Both the position numbers and the translations under genes were made by a program. A DNA stretch of 64,000 bases from Variovorax sp. OV700 (lineage in GTDB: Bacteria; Pseudomonadota; Gammaproteobacteria; Burkholderiales; Burkholderiaceae_C): contig NZ_FNDR01000010.1 in assembly GCF_900099805.1 (NCBI RefSeq), positions 124,001 through 188,000 on the forward strand, written 5' to 3'. The stretch's first letter is position 1; each line of letters begins with the position of its first letter. Below are positions 33,094 to 41,248 of the stretch, piece after piece. The notes beneath the pieces were generated by a model that worked only from the letters and a program-made list of their open reading frames with translations, had not been told where the DNA came from and ran no database searches.

Positions 33094-33588
33094 ATGAAGC
33101 CGAAGTACATGACAGAGGATGGCATGAACGACGGGATCGCGAGGCTGCTCGTCGCGCCGCGCGATCTGGCGCTGAGCGGTGCGGTCGTCATTCCTGTCTC
33201 GCCCGCGCGAAGCGAGGCTTCGGCCGCGCACCGCGCGCTCTACACCAAGTACCGCAAGGAGCTGAAGAAGATGCTCGACGACGCGGTCGAATGGTGGGCC
33301 TACCGCACCCAGTCGCTGGAGGAGGAGTTCGGTTCAGCCAAGGAGGCGCGGGTCGCGAACTGGGCCGAATTCCCGGCGGGTCCTGTATCGGATCCGACCA
33401 CCGTCGCGGTCATCCGCAAGTATTGGCTTGCCTGCGCCGACCTCAACGCCCGGGAGACGCCACCGGTCGCGCCCGAGTCCTTCCTCCTGCAATGGGTGGT
33501 CGACGAAGGCGACATGGAAACCGCCGAACTGCTCTCGGCCATGCCGTACTGGCCCGTTGGACTGGACGGTGACGGCCGTTGGACCTGA
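33094..33588 (+). CDS. putative immunity protein B, paralogue of protein A
   Basis: Protein of 164 residues. The core FPAGPVSDPTTVAVIRKYWL aligns with WPLGPVSHPFVIAVFRKYAL of the preceding protein, and the C-terminal WPVGLDGDGRW with TPLGLDKKERW, but it lacks the long acidic run. It may protect against a variant of the same toxin or have diverged to another partner. ATG 33094 follows gaaggagttttc. The next gene starts 16 bases later. Confidence 0.6.
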   Translation: MKPKYMTEDGMNDGIARLLVAPRDLALSGAVVIPVSPARSEASAAHRALYTKYRKELKKMLDDAVEWWAYRTQSLEEEFGSAKEARVANWAEFPAGPVSDPTTVAVIRKYWLACADLNARETPPVAPESFLLQWVVDEGDMETAELLSAMPYWPVGLDGDGRWT

Positions 33589-33604
33589 ACACCGGTATCC
33601 GCGG

Positions 33605-34684
33605 ATGTCGCCAGCGATCTTCAACACCACGCCGTTTGTGCAGCAGTGCATGCTGCTGATGGACCGGGACGGGCAGCTGTTCTTCTGCATCCTCGTATGC
33701 GCGACCTATGGTTTCGATGAGGCGGGCGAACCATTTCCCCTGCCCGCGCAGCTGCCGCCGCCTCTGGGCGACGAGCCGGACGGCGCGCCGGGCCGGTCGT
33801 CCCTGCTGCGCGCGAGCGCCGCGTGTGCGGCAAAGCCCGCCGTCGACTTCATCGTGAACGCCACCGCCCATGCGCCGCATGGGGAAGCTGTGACCGAAAT
33901 GGCCGTGGGCATGCGCGTGGGCGGGTGGCGCAAGGTGCTTAGCGTCACCGGCGACAGGCAGCGCATCGGGCTCACGGGCACGCGGGTGTCGTCGCCGCAG
34001 CCCTTTACGACCATGCCGCTGCGCTACGAACGCGCCTTCGGGGGCAGTGTGCGCGACGACGCGGGGGCGGTGAGCGCCTGCCATCTGGAGAACCCCGTCG
34101 GCGTGGGATGGCGCGGCGCGCGTTCGTCGGACCCCACGGTCGCCAGCGACCTGCCCAACATCGGACCGTTCGGACAGCAGATGGGGGCGGCAGACACCGC
34201 GTTCCCGGTTGCTGGCTTCGGCGCCATCGCGCCGAACTGGACGCCGCGCCTGAACTACGCCGGTACCTATGACAAGGCCTGGTCGGAATCGCGCTGGCCG
34301 CTGCCCCCAGTCGATCTCGACTCCCGCTTCGCCCAATGTGCGCCGCTCGACCAGCAATGGCCGCATGCGATGCCCGACGCGGAAGTGCAGCTGGCCAACC
34401 TCACGCCGGACGGCTTCTGGGCCTTTCGCATGCCGGCCCCCGACATCGGCGCGACCGTGCTGCATTCCACCGGCGTCGCACAGCACCGGCTGCGCGTGGA
34501 CACGATGTACGTGGATGCAGAGGCGCGCACCGTGTCCGTGCTGGCGCGGCACTGCCTGACGGGCCTGCGCCGGTTGGGCTTGGTCCGCGAAATCGTCATT
34601 GGCGATGTGTCGCCGGGCTGGCTGCGTGCGCAGCGGCGTGCCAAGCGCTATGTCGGCCGCGACGCACCCGCGCTCGCCGAATGA
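33605..34684 (+). CDS. DUF2169 family protein (second copy, stand-alone)
   Basis: About 359 residues forming a single DUF2169 domain (LFFCILVCATYGFDEAGEPF, MPLRYERAFGGSVRDD, then NIGPFGQQMGAADTAFPVAG). The first DUF2169 protein in the locus is fused to pentapeptide repeats; this one is not. DUF2169 adaptors help load PAAR-like or VgrG-linked toxins, and this one is in the same operon as the HNH-like toxin, so it is the likelier loader for it. ATG 33605 lies 16 bases after the previous stop; the upstream site is weak. Confidence 0.85.
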   Translation: MSPAIFNTTPFVQQCMLLMDRDGQLFFCILVCATYGFDEAGEPFPLPAQLPPPLGDEPDGAPGRSSLLRASAACAAKPAVDFIVNATAHAPHGEAVTEMAVGMRVGGWRKVLSVTGDRQRIGLTGTRVSSPQPFTTMPLRYERAFGGSVRDDAGAVSACHLENPVGVGWRGARSSDPTVASDLPNIGPFGQQMGAADTAFPVAGFGAIAPNWTPRLNYAGTYDKAWSESRWPLPPVDLDSRFAQCAPLDQQWPHAMPDAEVQLANLTPDGFWAFRMPAPDIGATVLHSTGVAQHRLRVDTMYVDAEARTVSVLARHCLTGLRRLGLVREIVIGDVSPGWLRAQRRAKRYVGRDAPALAE

Positions 34685-34700
34685 ACCGGGGCATGCCGCC

Positions 34701-37064
34701 ATGCAACTGATCTACGCCACCGGGTGCGTCACGGCCGTCGGGATGGACGCCGCGCAGACCTGCGCGGCCATTCGTGCCGGGCTGAGCGGCATCGAGGCGG
34801 TATTGCCAAACACCGGCGATCCGCTGCTGGCGGCGCCCGTGCCCGCGGCCGGAAAGTTGAAGAAGTCGCAGGCAGCGTGGCTGCGCAAGTTCCTGCTGCG
34901 CGCAGTGCGCGAATGCATGGCAGCCTATGCCGGCGACATGGCGCGCTGCGCCTTGTTCGTGGCGTTGCCCGAGCCGTTTCGCAACCATGCGATCACTCAG
35001 GACGGGACCGGCCATGCCTTTATCGCGCGGGCGATGCGCAGCCTGGGTCTGCGGCCCTCGCCGCACTCGCGCGTGCTGCTGGAGGGCCACGCGTCGGCCG
35101 CGGTCGCAATGGAGCTGGCCGACGCGCTGCTCGCGCGCAACGAAATCGATGCCGCGCTGATCGGCGGCGTCGATTCGATGCTGAACGACGACGACCGGGA
35201 ACGGCTCCACGACAGCGGGCGACTGCACGAAGCGTCCAACCCCTTCGGACTGATTCCCGGCGAGGCCGCTGCCTTCTTCCTGACGGGGCGCGCCGCGGGG
35301 CCGTTCTTGGAGCCCGCGATGGCATGCCTGCTGGGCGCGGCCCAGGCGCAGGAGGCCGACAGCCTGCTCACGGACCGGTATTCGGTGGGCAGCGGGCTGC
35401 AGCGGGCGATCGGTGCCGCACTGGACCGGGCTGGAGCGGCCGAGGAACAGATCGGGTGGCGCATCACCGACATCAACGGCGAGCGGTACCGCGCGTGGGA
35501 GTCGACGGCGCTGCTCGCGCGGCAGTACCGCGCCTGGCGCGACGGCCTGCCGTGCATCCACCTGCCCGCGTTCACCGGCGACGTGGGGTGCGCCACGCTG
35601 CCCTTGCAGGTGATCGTCGGGGCGCACGCCATGCACTGGGGCTATGCGCCGGGCGCCATGGCGGTGTGTGAATCGTCGTCCGAAGGCGAGATGCGCGGCG
35701 CCTGCCTGATCGGTCCCGCCGACGGCGCGCAGACGCCGCCGTTCCGGGCCTTCGTTCGCTGGAGCAGAGCCGCGGCGGCGCCGCGCGCCGTGGTCGCGCG
35801 CCAGGTCGAGCGCCTTCCGCATGAGCTCGCCTGGCTGGTGCAGCACCGCGCCCGGCTGGTCGGTGGGCGAGACACGCTGCGCCGGCTTGCCGGTTTCGAC
35901 GAGCGCATCGACGCGCACATGGCGCTGCTGCGCACCACCGACGCCGAGGGCTGGAATGCCTGCATCGCGTGCACTGTGGACGCAGGGCCCGGCGGGCTTT
36001 TCGCACCCGCGGTGCTGGCGGTCGAATCGGGCGACACGACACAGGTGCGGCAGGTGCTGGCAGCCGCCTCGCAAGTCGAGGTGGAAGACGGCGTCTGCGA
36101 CACGAGCCTGGTGGGGGCGTTCGGCTGGGTGTCCAGCAGGGCCCTGCAGGGGCTCGTGGTGAAGATGGCGGTCGCGGGCTCGCCGCTCGCGCGCTACCTT
36201 GCCGCTGCCGCCTTGCACCTGCACCGCACGCCGCCCGGAGACTTGCTGTGGGCGCTGCTGGACGATGAAGACGACGCCGTTCGCGCGCGTGCGCTGCAAC
36301 TGGCGGGCGAGGTCGGCGTGGCTGCCAGCATCGACCGCGTGCGCGAGAACCTGACGCACGGGCGTGCGCAGGTGCGCTTTCGCGCGGCATCGTCGGCGTT
36401 GCTGCTGGGGGAGGTCCATCCCGCCCTCGATGTGCTCGCCGAGATCGCGGCGGGCGGCACGGCCGAGGCGCCCGAGGCGCTGGCGCTCTTTCTGCGCGCG
36501 GCCGACCTGCCGCGTGTGCGCCACGTGCTCGGGCAGATGACGCAGGCCGTACAGGGCGCGCGGGGGCGCCCGGCGCTGCGCCGGCTCATCGAGGCTTGCG
36601 GGGCCGCAGGCGATGCGCAGCTCGTGCCGTGGCTGATACGGCAGCTCGACGACCCGGCGTCGGCCCGCCTCACGGGCGAGGCGCTGCGCATGATCACCGG
36701 GCTTTCCGTGGAAGCCTCTTCGATCGCGGGTGCATCGACGGGTCGCGGCAGCGCCGGGCTTACAGACGACCCGGACGACGACAACGTCGCCGAGGACGAA
36801 GACGCCGACCTGCCCTGGCCCGACGCGGAAGCCATTGCCCGCTGGTGGCAGGCCAACAACCATCTCTTCACGCCCAGCGTCCGCTATTTCATGGGTCAGC
36901 CGCCCCAAGCGGTGCACTGCGTGCACGTGTTGCGCCACGGCTACCAGCGCCAGCGCATGGCGGCGGCTCAGCACCTGTGCCTGCAGCAACCGGGGACGCC
37001 GCTGTTCCCCGCCGCCGCCCCGGCCTGGCGGCAACAGCGCTGGCTCGATGCCCTGGAGGCCTGA
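34701..37064 (+). CDS. degenerate ketoacyl-synthase-like domain fused to HEAT-type (TIGR02270-like) repeats
   Basis: About 787 residues in one uninterrupted frame. The N-terminal ~320 residues have the thiolase/ketoacyl-synthase layout (DALLARNEIDAALIGGVDSM), but the nucleophile position reads LEGHASAA where active enzymes have a Cys (TACSS-type), and the two His motifs are also absent (ITDINGERYR, AFTGDVGCATLPL). The protein is therefore unlikely to be a condensing enzyme. The C-terminal ~430 residues are HEAT-like helical repeats (LLWALLDDEDDAVRARALQL, RVRENLTHGRAQVRFRAASS) of the TIGR02270 type found in T6SS loci, ending in a WWQANNHLFTPSVRYFMG module. ATG 34701 has a weak ribosome site and lies 16 bases after the DUF2169 stop. 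Confidence 0.75.
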   Translation: MQLIYATGCVTAVGMDAAQTCAAIRAGLSGIEAVLPNTGDPLLAAPVPAAGKLKKSQAAWLRKFLLRAVRECMAAYAGDMARCALFVALPEPFRNHAITQDGTGHAFIARAMRSLGLRPSPHSRVLLEGHASAAVAMELADALLARNEIDAALIGGVDSMLNDDDRERLHDSGRLHEASNPFGLIPGEAAAFFLTGRAAGPFLEPAMACLLGAAQAQEADSLLTDRYSVGSGLQRAIGAALDRAGAAEEQIGWRITDINGERYRAWESTALLARQYRAWRDGLPCIHLPAFTGDVGCATLPLQVIVGAHAMHWGYAPGAMAVCESSSEGEMRGACLIGPADGAQTPPFRAFVRWSRAAAAPRAVVARQVERLPHELAWLVQHRARLVGGRDTLRRLAGFDERIDAHMALLRTTDAEGWNACIACTVDAGPGGLFAPAVLAVESGDTTQVRQVLAAASQVEVEDGVCDTSLVGAFGWVSSRALQGLVVKMAVAGSPLARYLAAAALHLHRTPPGDLLWALLDDEDDAVRARALQLAGEVGVAASIDRVRENLTHGRAQVRFRAASSALLLGEVHPALDVLAEIAAGGTAEAPEALALFLRAADLPRVRHVLGQMTQAVQGARGRPALRRLIEACGAAGDAQLVPWLIRQLDDPASARLTGEALRMITGLSVEASSIAGASTGRGSAGLTDDPDDDNVAEDEDADLPWPDAEAIARWWQANNHLFTPSVRYFMGQPPQAVHCVHVLRHGYQRQRMAAAQHLCLQQPGTPLFPAAAPAWRQQRWLDALEA

Positions 37065-37068
37065 CCGC

Positions 37069-37236
37069 ATGCGGGCCCGCTACATCCTCGCCGTGCTGGC
37101 TCTCGCCTTCCTCATCTCGGCCGCACTGCGCTGGGCGCGCAACGCCAGGCGCATCGACCCCGCCGTCCGCACCTGGCTCCTCATCGCCCTCATCTTCACT
37201 GCCATCGCCGCCTGGCTGCAATGGCATACCTCTTAA
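37069..37236 (+). CDS. small two-helix membrane protein
   Basis: Protein of 55 residues. Two hydrophobic segments are visible, YILAVLALAFLISAALRW and TWLLIALIFTAIAAWLQW, separated by a basic loop (ARNARRIDP). ATG 37069 lies 4 bases after the preceding stop, so it is the last gene of the payload operon. I do not recognise the family. The conserved position could make it a membrane anchor or a second immunity-like factor, but nothing in the sequence proves this. Confidence 0.65.
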   Translation: MRARYILAVLALAFLISAALRWARNARRIDPAVRTWLLIALIFTAIAAWLQWHTS

Positions 37237-37243
37237 GGCGAGA

Positions 37244-37272
37244 TTGCCAACCCGCTCCACGGAATGAATACT
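37244..37272 (+). promoter_or_regulatory. candidate sigma-70 promoter for tagH-pppA
   Basis: ttgcca at 37244-37249 and aatact at 37267-37272 are separated by 17 bases, in the 113 bp gap upstream of tagH. They match the consensus at 5 of 6 and 4 of 6 positions. The gap also holds an imperfect cgcccg/cgggcg stem. Confidence 0.35.
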
Positions 37273-37349
37273 CCTTCTGAGTTTTTTCGCCCGTGCAAGC
37301 GCGGGCTGTGTTCGGGCGTAGAAGGGCATAGAGCCTCGGGGGCCGATTC

Positions 37350-39101
37350 ATGATCCATATTGCTGTCATCACCCGGCAAGGCGCCCCGGCGGGGCAGGCC
37401 ATTGCCGCCGATTTCGGCCCCAACGGGGGCACCATCGGACGTGCGGACACCAACACGCTGGTGCTGGTCGATCCCGACCGCACGGTCTCGCGCGTGCATG
37501 CGCAGGTGTTGTGCCGCGACGGCCAGTATTTCGTCATCGACCGGGGCAGCAATCCGATGCAGTGCAACGGCGTGCCGCTGGGGTCGGGCAAGGAAGCGCC
37601 TCTGACCGATGGCACGCAGCTCGTGGTGGGCAGCTTCGAGCTTCGCGTGCGCGCGGTGGCCGGCGTTGCACCTCCTTCGCTGGCGGTGCCGAACACGGTG
37701 ATGAAAGCAGCCCCCGCATCCACGGCGGCGGTGTCGAGCGACGACCCCTTTGCGGATCTGCTGGCGGGGCTTGCGCCTCCGCCGCCACCGTCGGGGCCCG
37801 CCGCGTCGCCCCGGGCGTCTGCCGCTGCTTCGGCCGCGTCCGCCGATTCGCTGCTGTTCCCCGACCCGATGCAAAGCGGCTCGCGCAACGCGCAGGCCGC
37901 GCAGATCGATCCCTTTGCCAATCTGCTCGGACCCGCATCTTCTTCTCCATCGTCATCATCGGCACCGGGCACGAACTTCGGTGCGCTCGACGATTTTTCG
38001 GACTTGGGCGCGCCGCCCGCGAGCGGGAAGGCCGCCGGCATCGACGATCTTTTCGGTGGCATGGGCGGTGGAGGCGGCATTGGCGGCGATCCGCTCGCGC
38101 TTTCTCCGCTGGCCGACCCGCTGCTGCAACCCAACACGGCCTCGGACGCCGATCCGCTGGCGGCATTGCAGCGCGCAGCGCCGGCCACGCCGGTGCCGCG
38201 CGCGGACCACCTGCCCATCGACCAGTTCGGCTTCACGCCGCCGAAGGCGATCACCGCACCGCTGCCATCGCCACCACCCGCCACGCCGAGGCCGGAGCTG
38301 CCGCAGTTCGACGACATCACGGGTCAGCCGATCCGCATCAGCGGGCCGGAGGTTTCGCTGCTCGACCCGGTCGAGCCGTTGCCGCAACCGGCGCCTCCCG
38401 CGCCGCGGCCACAACCGCAACCGCAACCGCAACCGCAACACGTGGCAGCGCCGGTCGCCAAGGCTGCGGCGCCGGCAGCGCAGCGCATTGCATCCGACGA
38501 CGAACTGCTCGCCGCCTTCCTGCGCGGCCTTGCCAGCACGCACCAGCCGCCCGAGATGCTCACGCCGGGCCTCATGGAGCGCATCGGCTCGATCCTTCGC
38601 AGTGCGACCGAGGGCACGCTGCAGCTGCTGCTCACGCGCCAGGAGTTCAAGCGCGAGGTGCGCGCCGAGGTCACCATGATTGCATCGCAGGCCAACAACC
38701 CGCTCAAGTTCTCGCCCACGGTAGAGGTGGCGCTCGCGCACCTGCTCGGGCCGGGCGTGCGCGGCTTCATGCCACCCGAAGCCGCGATGCGCGACGCCTT
38801 CAACGACCTGCGCGCCCACCAGTTCGGCGTGATGGTGGGCATGCGCGCGGCGCTGGCGCACGTAATCGCGCGCTTCGAGCCCGAAGAACTCGAGAAGAAG
38901 ATCGCTTCCAGGTCGGCGCTCGATGCATTGTTCAGCGCCAACCGCAAGGCCAAGCTCTGGGACCAGTTCGTAGCGCTCTACGGCGGCATCGCGAGCGAGG
39001 CCGAAGACGACTTCCACAACCTCTTCGGCAAGGCCTTTCTGGAGGCCTACGAAGAACAGATGGCACGCCTGAAGGCCGACGTGCCGCCCGCTGGCAACTG
39101 A
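37350..39101 (+). CDS. tagH: T6SS FHA-domain protein TagH
   Basis: FHA-domain scaffold of the T6SS, 583 residues; the expected phospho-target and phosphothreonine reader of the PpkA/PppA switch. The FHA domain is at about 20-95 (GTIGRADTNTLVL, VSRVHAQVL). A long Pro/Ala/Gln-rich linker follows, including a CCGCAA hexamer repeat at 38415-38438. The C-terminal ~190 residues (ELLAAFLRGLASTHQPPEML, ... RFEPEELEKKIASRSALDAL) are the TagH domain. ATG 37350 follows a gap with a candidate promoter. pppA comes immediately after. Confidence 0.93.
   Translation: MIHIAVITRQGAPAGQAIAADFGPNGGTIGRADTNTLVLVDPDRTVSRVHAQVLCRDGQYFVIDRGSNPMQCNGVPLGSGKEAPLTDGTQLVVGSFELRVRAVAGVAPPSLAVPNTVMKAAPASTAAVSSDDPFADLLAGLAPPPPPSGPAASPRASAAASAASADSLLFPDPMQSGSRNAQAAQIDPFANLLGPASSSPSSSSAPGTNFGALDDFSDLGAPPASGKAAGIDDLFGGMGGGGGIGGDPLALSPLADPLLQPNTASDADPLAALQRAAPATPVPRADHLPIDQFGFTPPKAITAPLPSPPPATPRPELPQFDDITGQPIRISGPEVSLLDPVEPLPQPAPPAPRPQPQPQPQPQHVAAPVAKAAAPAAQRIASDDELLAAFLRGLASTHQPPEMLTPGLMERIGSILRSATEGTLQLLLTRQEFKREVRAEVTMIASQANNPLKFSPTVEVALAHLLGPGVRGFMPPEAAMRDAFNDLRAHQFGVMVGMRAALAHVIARFEPEELEKKIASRSALDALFSANRKAKLWDQFVALYGGIASEAEDDFHNLFGKAFLEAYEEQMARLKADVPPAGN
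38415..38438 (+). repeat. CCGCAA hexamer microsatellite in tagH
   Basis: Four perfect ccgcaa units encode a Pro-Gln repeat in the TagH linker. Being a multiple of three, copy-number change would alter linker length but not the frame. Confidence 0.8.
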
Positions 39102-39133
39102 CCCCCCCGACACAGAAGCAAAAGGCACTCCGC

Positions 39134-39958
39134 TTGGAAATCGAAATCGTCACGCTGTCCCGGCAGGGCGGCCGCAACTACAACGAAGACGTGCATGGCC
39201 ACTGGCACGACGAGCGCTATGTCGCGTGCCTGGTGGCCGACGGCGCGGGCGGCCATGGCGGCGGCGACGTGGCGGCTGCCACGGCCCGCACCAGCATGCT
39301 GGGTGGCTTCTCGGCCGCGCCGAGCCTGGACGAAGCCAGCCTGCGTGCGCTGGTCGAACAGGCCAACCTCGACGTGGTCGCGCGGCAGGCCGAAGGCGGC
39401 AAGCTGGCGGGCATGCGCTCGACCATCGTGTTCGCGGCCATCGACCTGGAGCAGCAGGTGCTCGCCTGGGTGCACAGCGGCGACAGCCGGGCCTACCTGT
39501 TCCGCGGCGGCGCGGTGGTGGCGCGCACCACCGACCACAGCCTGGTGCAGCAGATGGTGGCCGGGGGCATGCTCGACGAAGAGGGCGCGCGCCTGCATCC
39601 GCAGCGCAACATGCTGCTGTCGGCGCTCGGCTCGGTGGAAGAAGCGCCCGACATCACGGTGTCGGACCGCATGCGCCTGTTGCCCGGCGACGTGCTGCTG
39701 CTGTGCAGCGACGGCGTCTGGGAGCCCCTGGGCGACGAAGTGCTGGTCGACACGCTTCATGCCTCACGCACGCCCAGCCAGTGGACCGAACTGCTCGACA
39801 CGCAGATCAAGTCGCATGCCAAGCCCGGGCACGACAACTACACGGTGCTGACGCTGTGGGTGATTGCTGACGACAGCGACGCGACGCGCCTGATGCCCAC
39901 GGGCGGGGAGGTGACGATGCCGGCGGGCCTGGAGCCCACCGAAAAGCCAGCGGACTAA
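39134..39958 (+). CDS. pppA: T6SS PP2C-family protein phosphatase PppA
   Basis: PP2C-type Ser/Thr phosphatase of about 274 residues, expected to reverse PpkA phosphorylation of TagH and switch the T6SS off. Metal-binding motifs are visible: NEDVHGHW near the N-terminus, LVADGAGGHGGGDVAAATAR, and VHSGDSRAYLF; GDVLLLCSDGVWE and PGHDNYTVLTLWV complete the family signature. The start is uncertain: no ATG lies in frame near the conserved N-terminus, so TTG 39134 is the best choice, with aaaaggc 6-8 bases upstream. It is the last gene of this strand block before the convergent arm. Confidence 0.9.
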   Translation: MEIEIVTLSRQGGRNYNEDVHGHWHDERYVACLVADGAGGHGGGDVAAATARTSMLGGFSAAPSLDEASLRALVEQANLDVVARQAEGGKLAGMRSTIVFAAIDLEQQVLAWVHSGDSRAYLFRGGAVVARTTDHSLVQQMVAGGMLDEEGARLHPQRNMLLSALGSVEEAPDITVSDRMRLLPGDVLLLCSDGVWEPLGDEVLVDTLHASRTPSQWTELLDTQIKSHAKPGHDNYTVLTLWVIADDSDATRLMPTGGEVTMPAGLEPTEKPAD

Positions 39959-40002
39959 GCGCTCATTACCGCTCCTGTCCGTCGGCAGCTGGTCTCAGGG
40001 AC

Positions 40003-40563
40003 TCAGGGCTTCTTGGGCCGGTAGGCCTTCAGCGTGCCTGTCACGGTCACGTCCACCGTCACCACCACGAGCGCCATTTCCAGCTTGCCGTTGTCTTGGC
40101 GCTTCATCTGCTTGCGGGTGGTGGTCGAGGTTGAGCTGCCCTTCCAGCGAATCGTGCTCGACCGCACCGCCTCCTTGTTGCCCTTGTAGTTCTGCTCCAG
40201 CACCGTGATGGCGCCAGTGCCCGGGTTCTTGGAGAGGATCGAGGTGTGGTGCGGGTGGCCGACGGTCACGGAGGGTTCGTCCAACCAGCCCGAGTCGTCG
40301 GAAAAGGTGACGTCGGTCGTGGTGGTCGTCGTCATCTCGTAGTCGCGGTACTGCAGGATGTCGCCGGGCAGCGCATCCTTCAGCGCCACTTCGTCACCCC
40401 AGATGTAGTCGTCGTCATCGCCCATGGGGCCGAAGTCCGACGAGGTGCCGGCACCGGCCTGGAGCAAGGCCTTGTTGGCCAGATCCCAGCATTCGCCCGC
40501 GCCGATCTGCTTTCCGACCTGGCCGCTGGCCCACTGCAGGGCCTTGGCGTTGAGTGTTGCCAT
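40003..40563 (-). CDS. putative papain/CHAP-like cysteine hydrolase (BPSL0067-like), downstream of hcp
   Basis: Protein of 186 residues related to the BPSL0067 group, which has an NlpC/P60- or CHAP-like pattern: Cys25 in GAGECWDLA, a GDILQYRD strand, His in VGHPHHTSIL (about 103-106) and VLEQN (121-125) as the third polar position. Such folds cleave peptidoglycan peptides or amides, so a T6SS wall-targeting effector carried by the adjacent Hcp is a reasonable guess. No obvious immunity gene follows; the next gene on the other strand is pppA. A Thr-rich run (TTTTTT, about 78-83) is unusual. The ATG at 40563 has ccggag 8 bases upstream, but that site is paired in a stem (separate feature). A non-effector role is possible. 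Confidence 0.6.
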   Translation of the reverse strand: MATLNAKALQWASGQVGKQIGAGECWDLANKALLQAGAGTSSDFGPMGDDDDYIWGDEVALKDALPGDILQYRDYEMTTTTTTDVTFSDDSGWLDEPSVTVGHPHHTSILSKNPGTGAITVLEQNYKGNKEAVRSSTIRWKGSSTSTTTRKQMKRQDNGKLEMALVVVTVDVTVTGTLKAYRPKKP

Positions 40564-40627
40564 CGCGTGTCTCCGGATCGAAGGTCGAAGCGGCCTCCGG
40601 CCGCGAGCGGCAGCCGGAGACGCGCGT
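40564..40627 (-). promoter_or_regulatory. nested stem-loop hiding the ribosome site of the cysteine-hydrolase gene
   Basis: Between the hcp stop and the next start, cgcgtctccgg pairs with ccggagacacgcg (11 bp with a 2-base bulge), and a perfect inner stem gcggcc/ggccgc lies at 40590-40604. The downstream half contains ccggag, the likely ribosome-binding site for the gene starting at 40563. Confidence 0.65.
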
Positions 40628-41110
40628 TCAGACCTTCTTGTTGGCTGCGATGTCCCAGCCGGTTTCCTTGGTGCCGTCGCCGGAACCGTCGGACTTCTGG
40701 GGCGTGTACTCGTACTTGAACTTCGAGAAGTTCAGCGTGACGGTTTCGGTCAGGCGGTCTTCGCCGCCGCTGCCGCCGGTGTGGACGTTGCTGACGATGA
40801 TGTCTTCCATCGTGAGCTTGATGTATTCGAGCGGCGTGGCGCCGGCCTTGCGGACCACCAGCGTGCCCTTCTTGATGTGCTGGCCGTTGCAGCAGTCGAG
40901 CAAGAGCAGGTGCGATGCAGAGTCGACGTACTTGGTGACCGAGAGGTCCTGCACGCTCACCTTGCCGGCGCCCGAACCGCCGCCCACGTGGCCGGTGCCG
41001 GACTGGCTGGCGCCCCAGCTCCAGGCGAGAACGTCGATTTCTTTCTTGTGCGAATCGTCCTTGGATTCACCGTCGACGCCTTCGAGCTTCAAAAACATGT
41101 CTGCAGCCAT
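40628..41110 (-). CDS. hcp: T6SS tube protein Hcp (TssD)
   Basis: Hcp/TssD ring protein of the inner T6SS tube, 160 residues, normal length. Canonical segments are visible: MAADMFLKLEGVDGESKDDS, IDVLAWSWG, KGTLVVRKAG, and VTLNFSKFKYEYTPQKSDGS. The ATG at 41110 follows gaaaggtaagcatc. It is downstream of tssB and tssC on the same strand, but a terminator-like stem separates it from tssC, which may allow independent or boosted expression. It is much closer to the classic Hcp than the protein encoded at 13897-14454. Confidence 0.96.
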   Translation of the reverse strand: MAADMFLKLEGVDGESKDDSHKKEIDVLAWSWGASQSGTGHVGGGSGAGKVSVQDLSVTKYVDSASHLLLLDCCNGQHIKKGTLVVRKAGATPLEYIKLTMEDIIVSNVHTGGSGGEDRLTETVTLNFSKFKYEYTPQKSDGSGDGTKETGWDIAANKKV

Positions 41111-41150
41111 GATGCTTACCTTTCAGTTGTGTGAGTCAGAAAAAGACAGG

Positions 41151-41187
41151 GCTTCCGGGCGGTGCGAGTGCGTTGTTGCCCGGGAGC
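41151..41187 (-). terminator. terminator-like stem-loop between tssC and hcp
   Basis: On the minus strand gctcccgggc pairs with gcccggaagc (9 of 10 bp, 17-base loop), followed after cctgtc by TTTTT. It lies in the 138 bp tssC-hcp gap and could end or reduce read-through, or protect a processed hcp end. Confidence 0.45.
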
Positions 41188-41248
41188 TATGGAGAGAACG
41201 AGCGATGGGCCGGGTTTTCAAAGGCCCACCGAAGGCATATGCCGCCGG

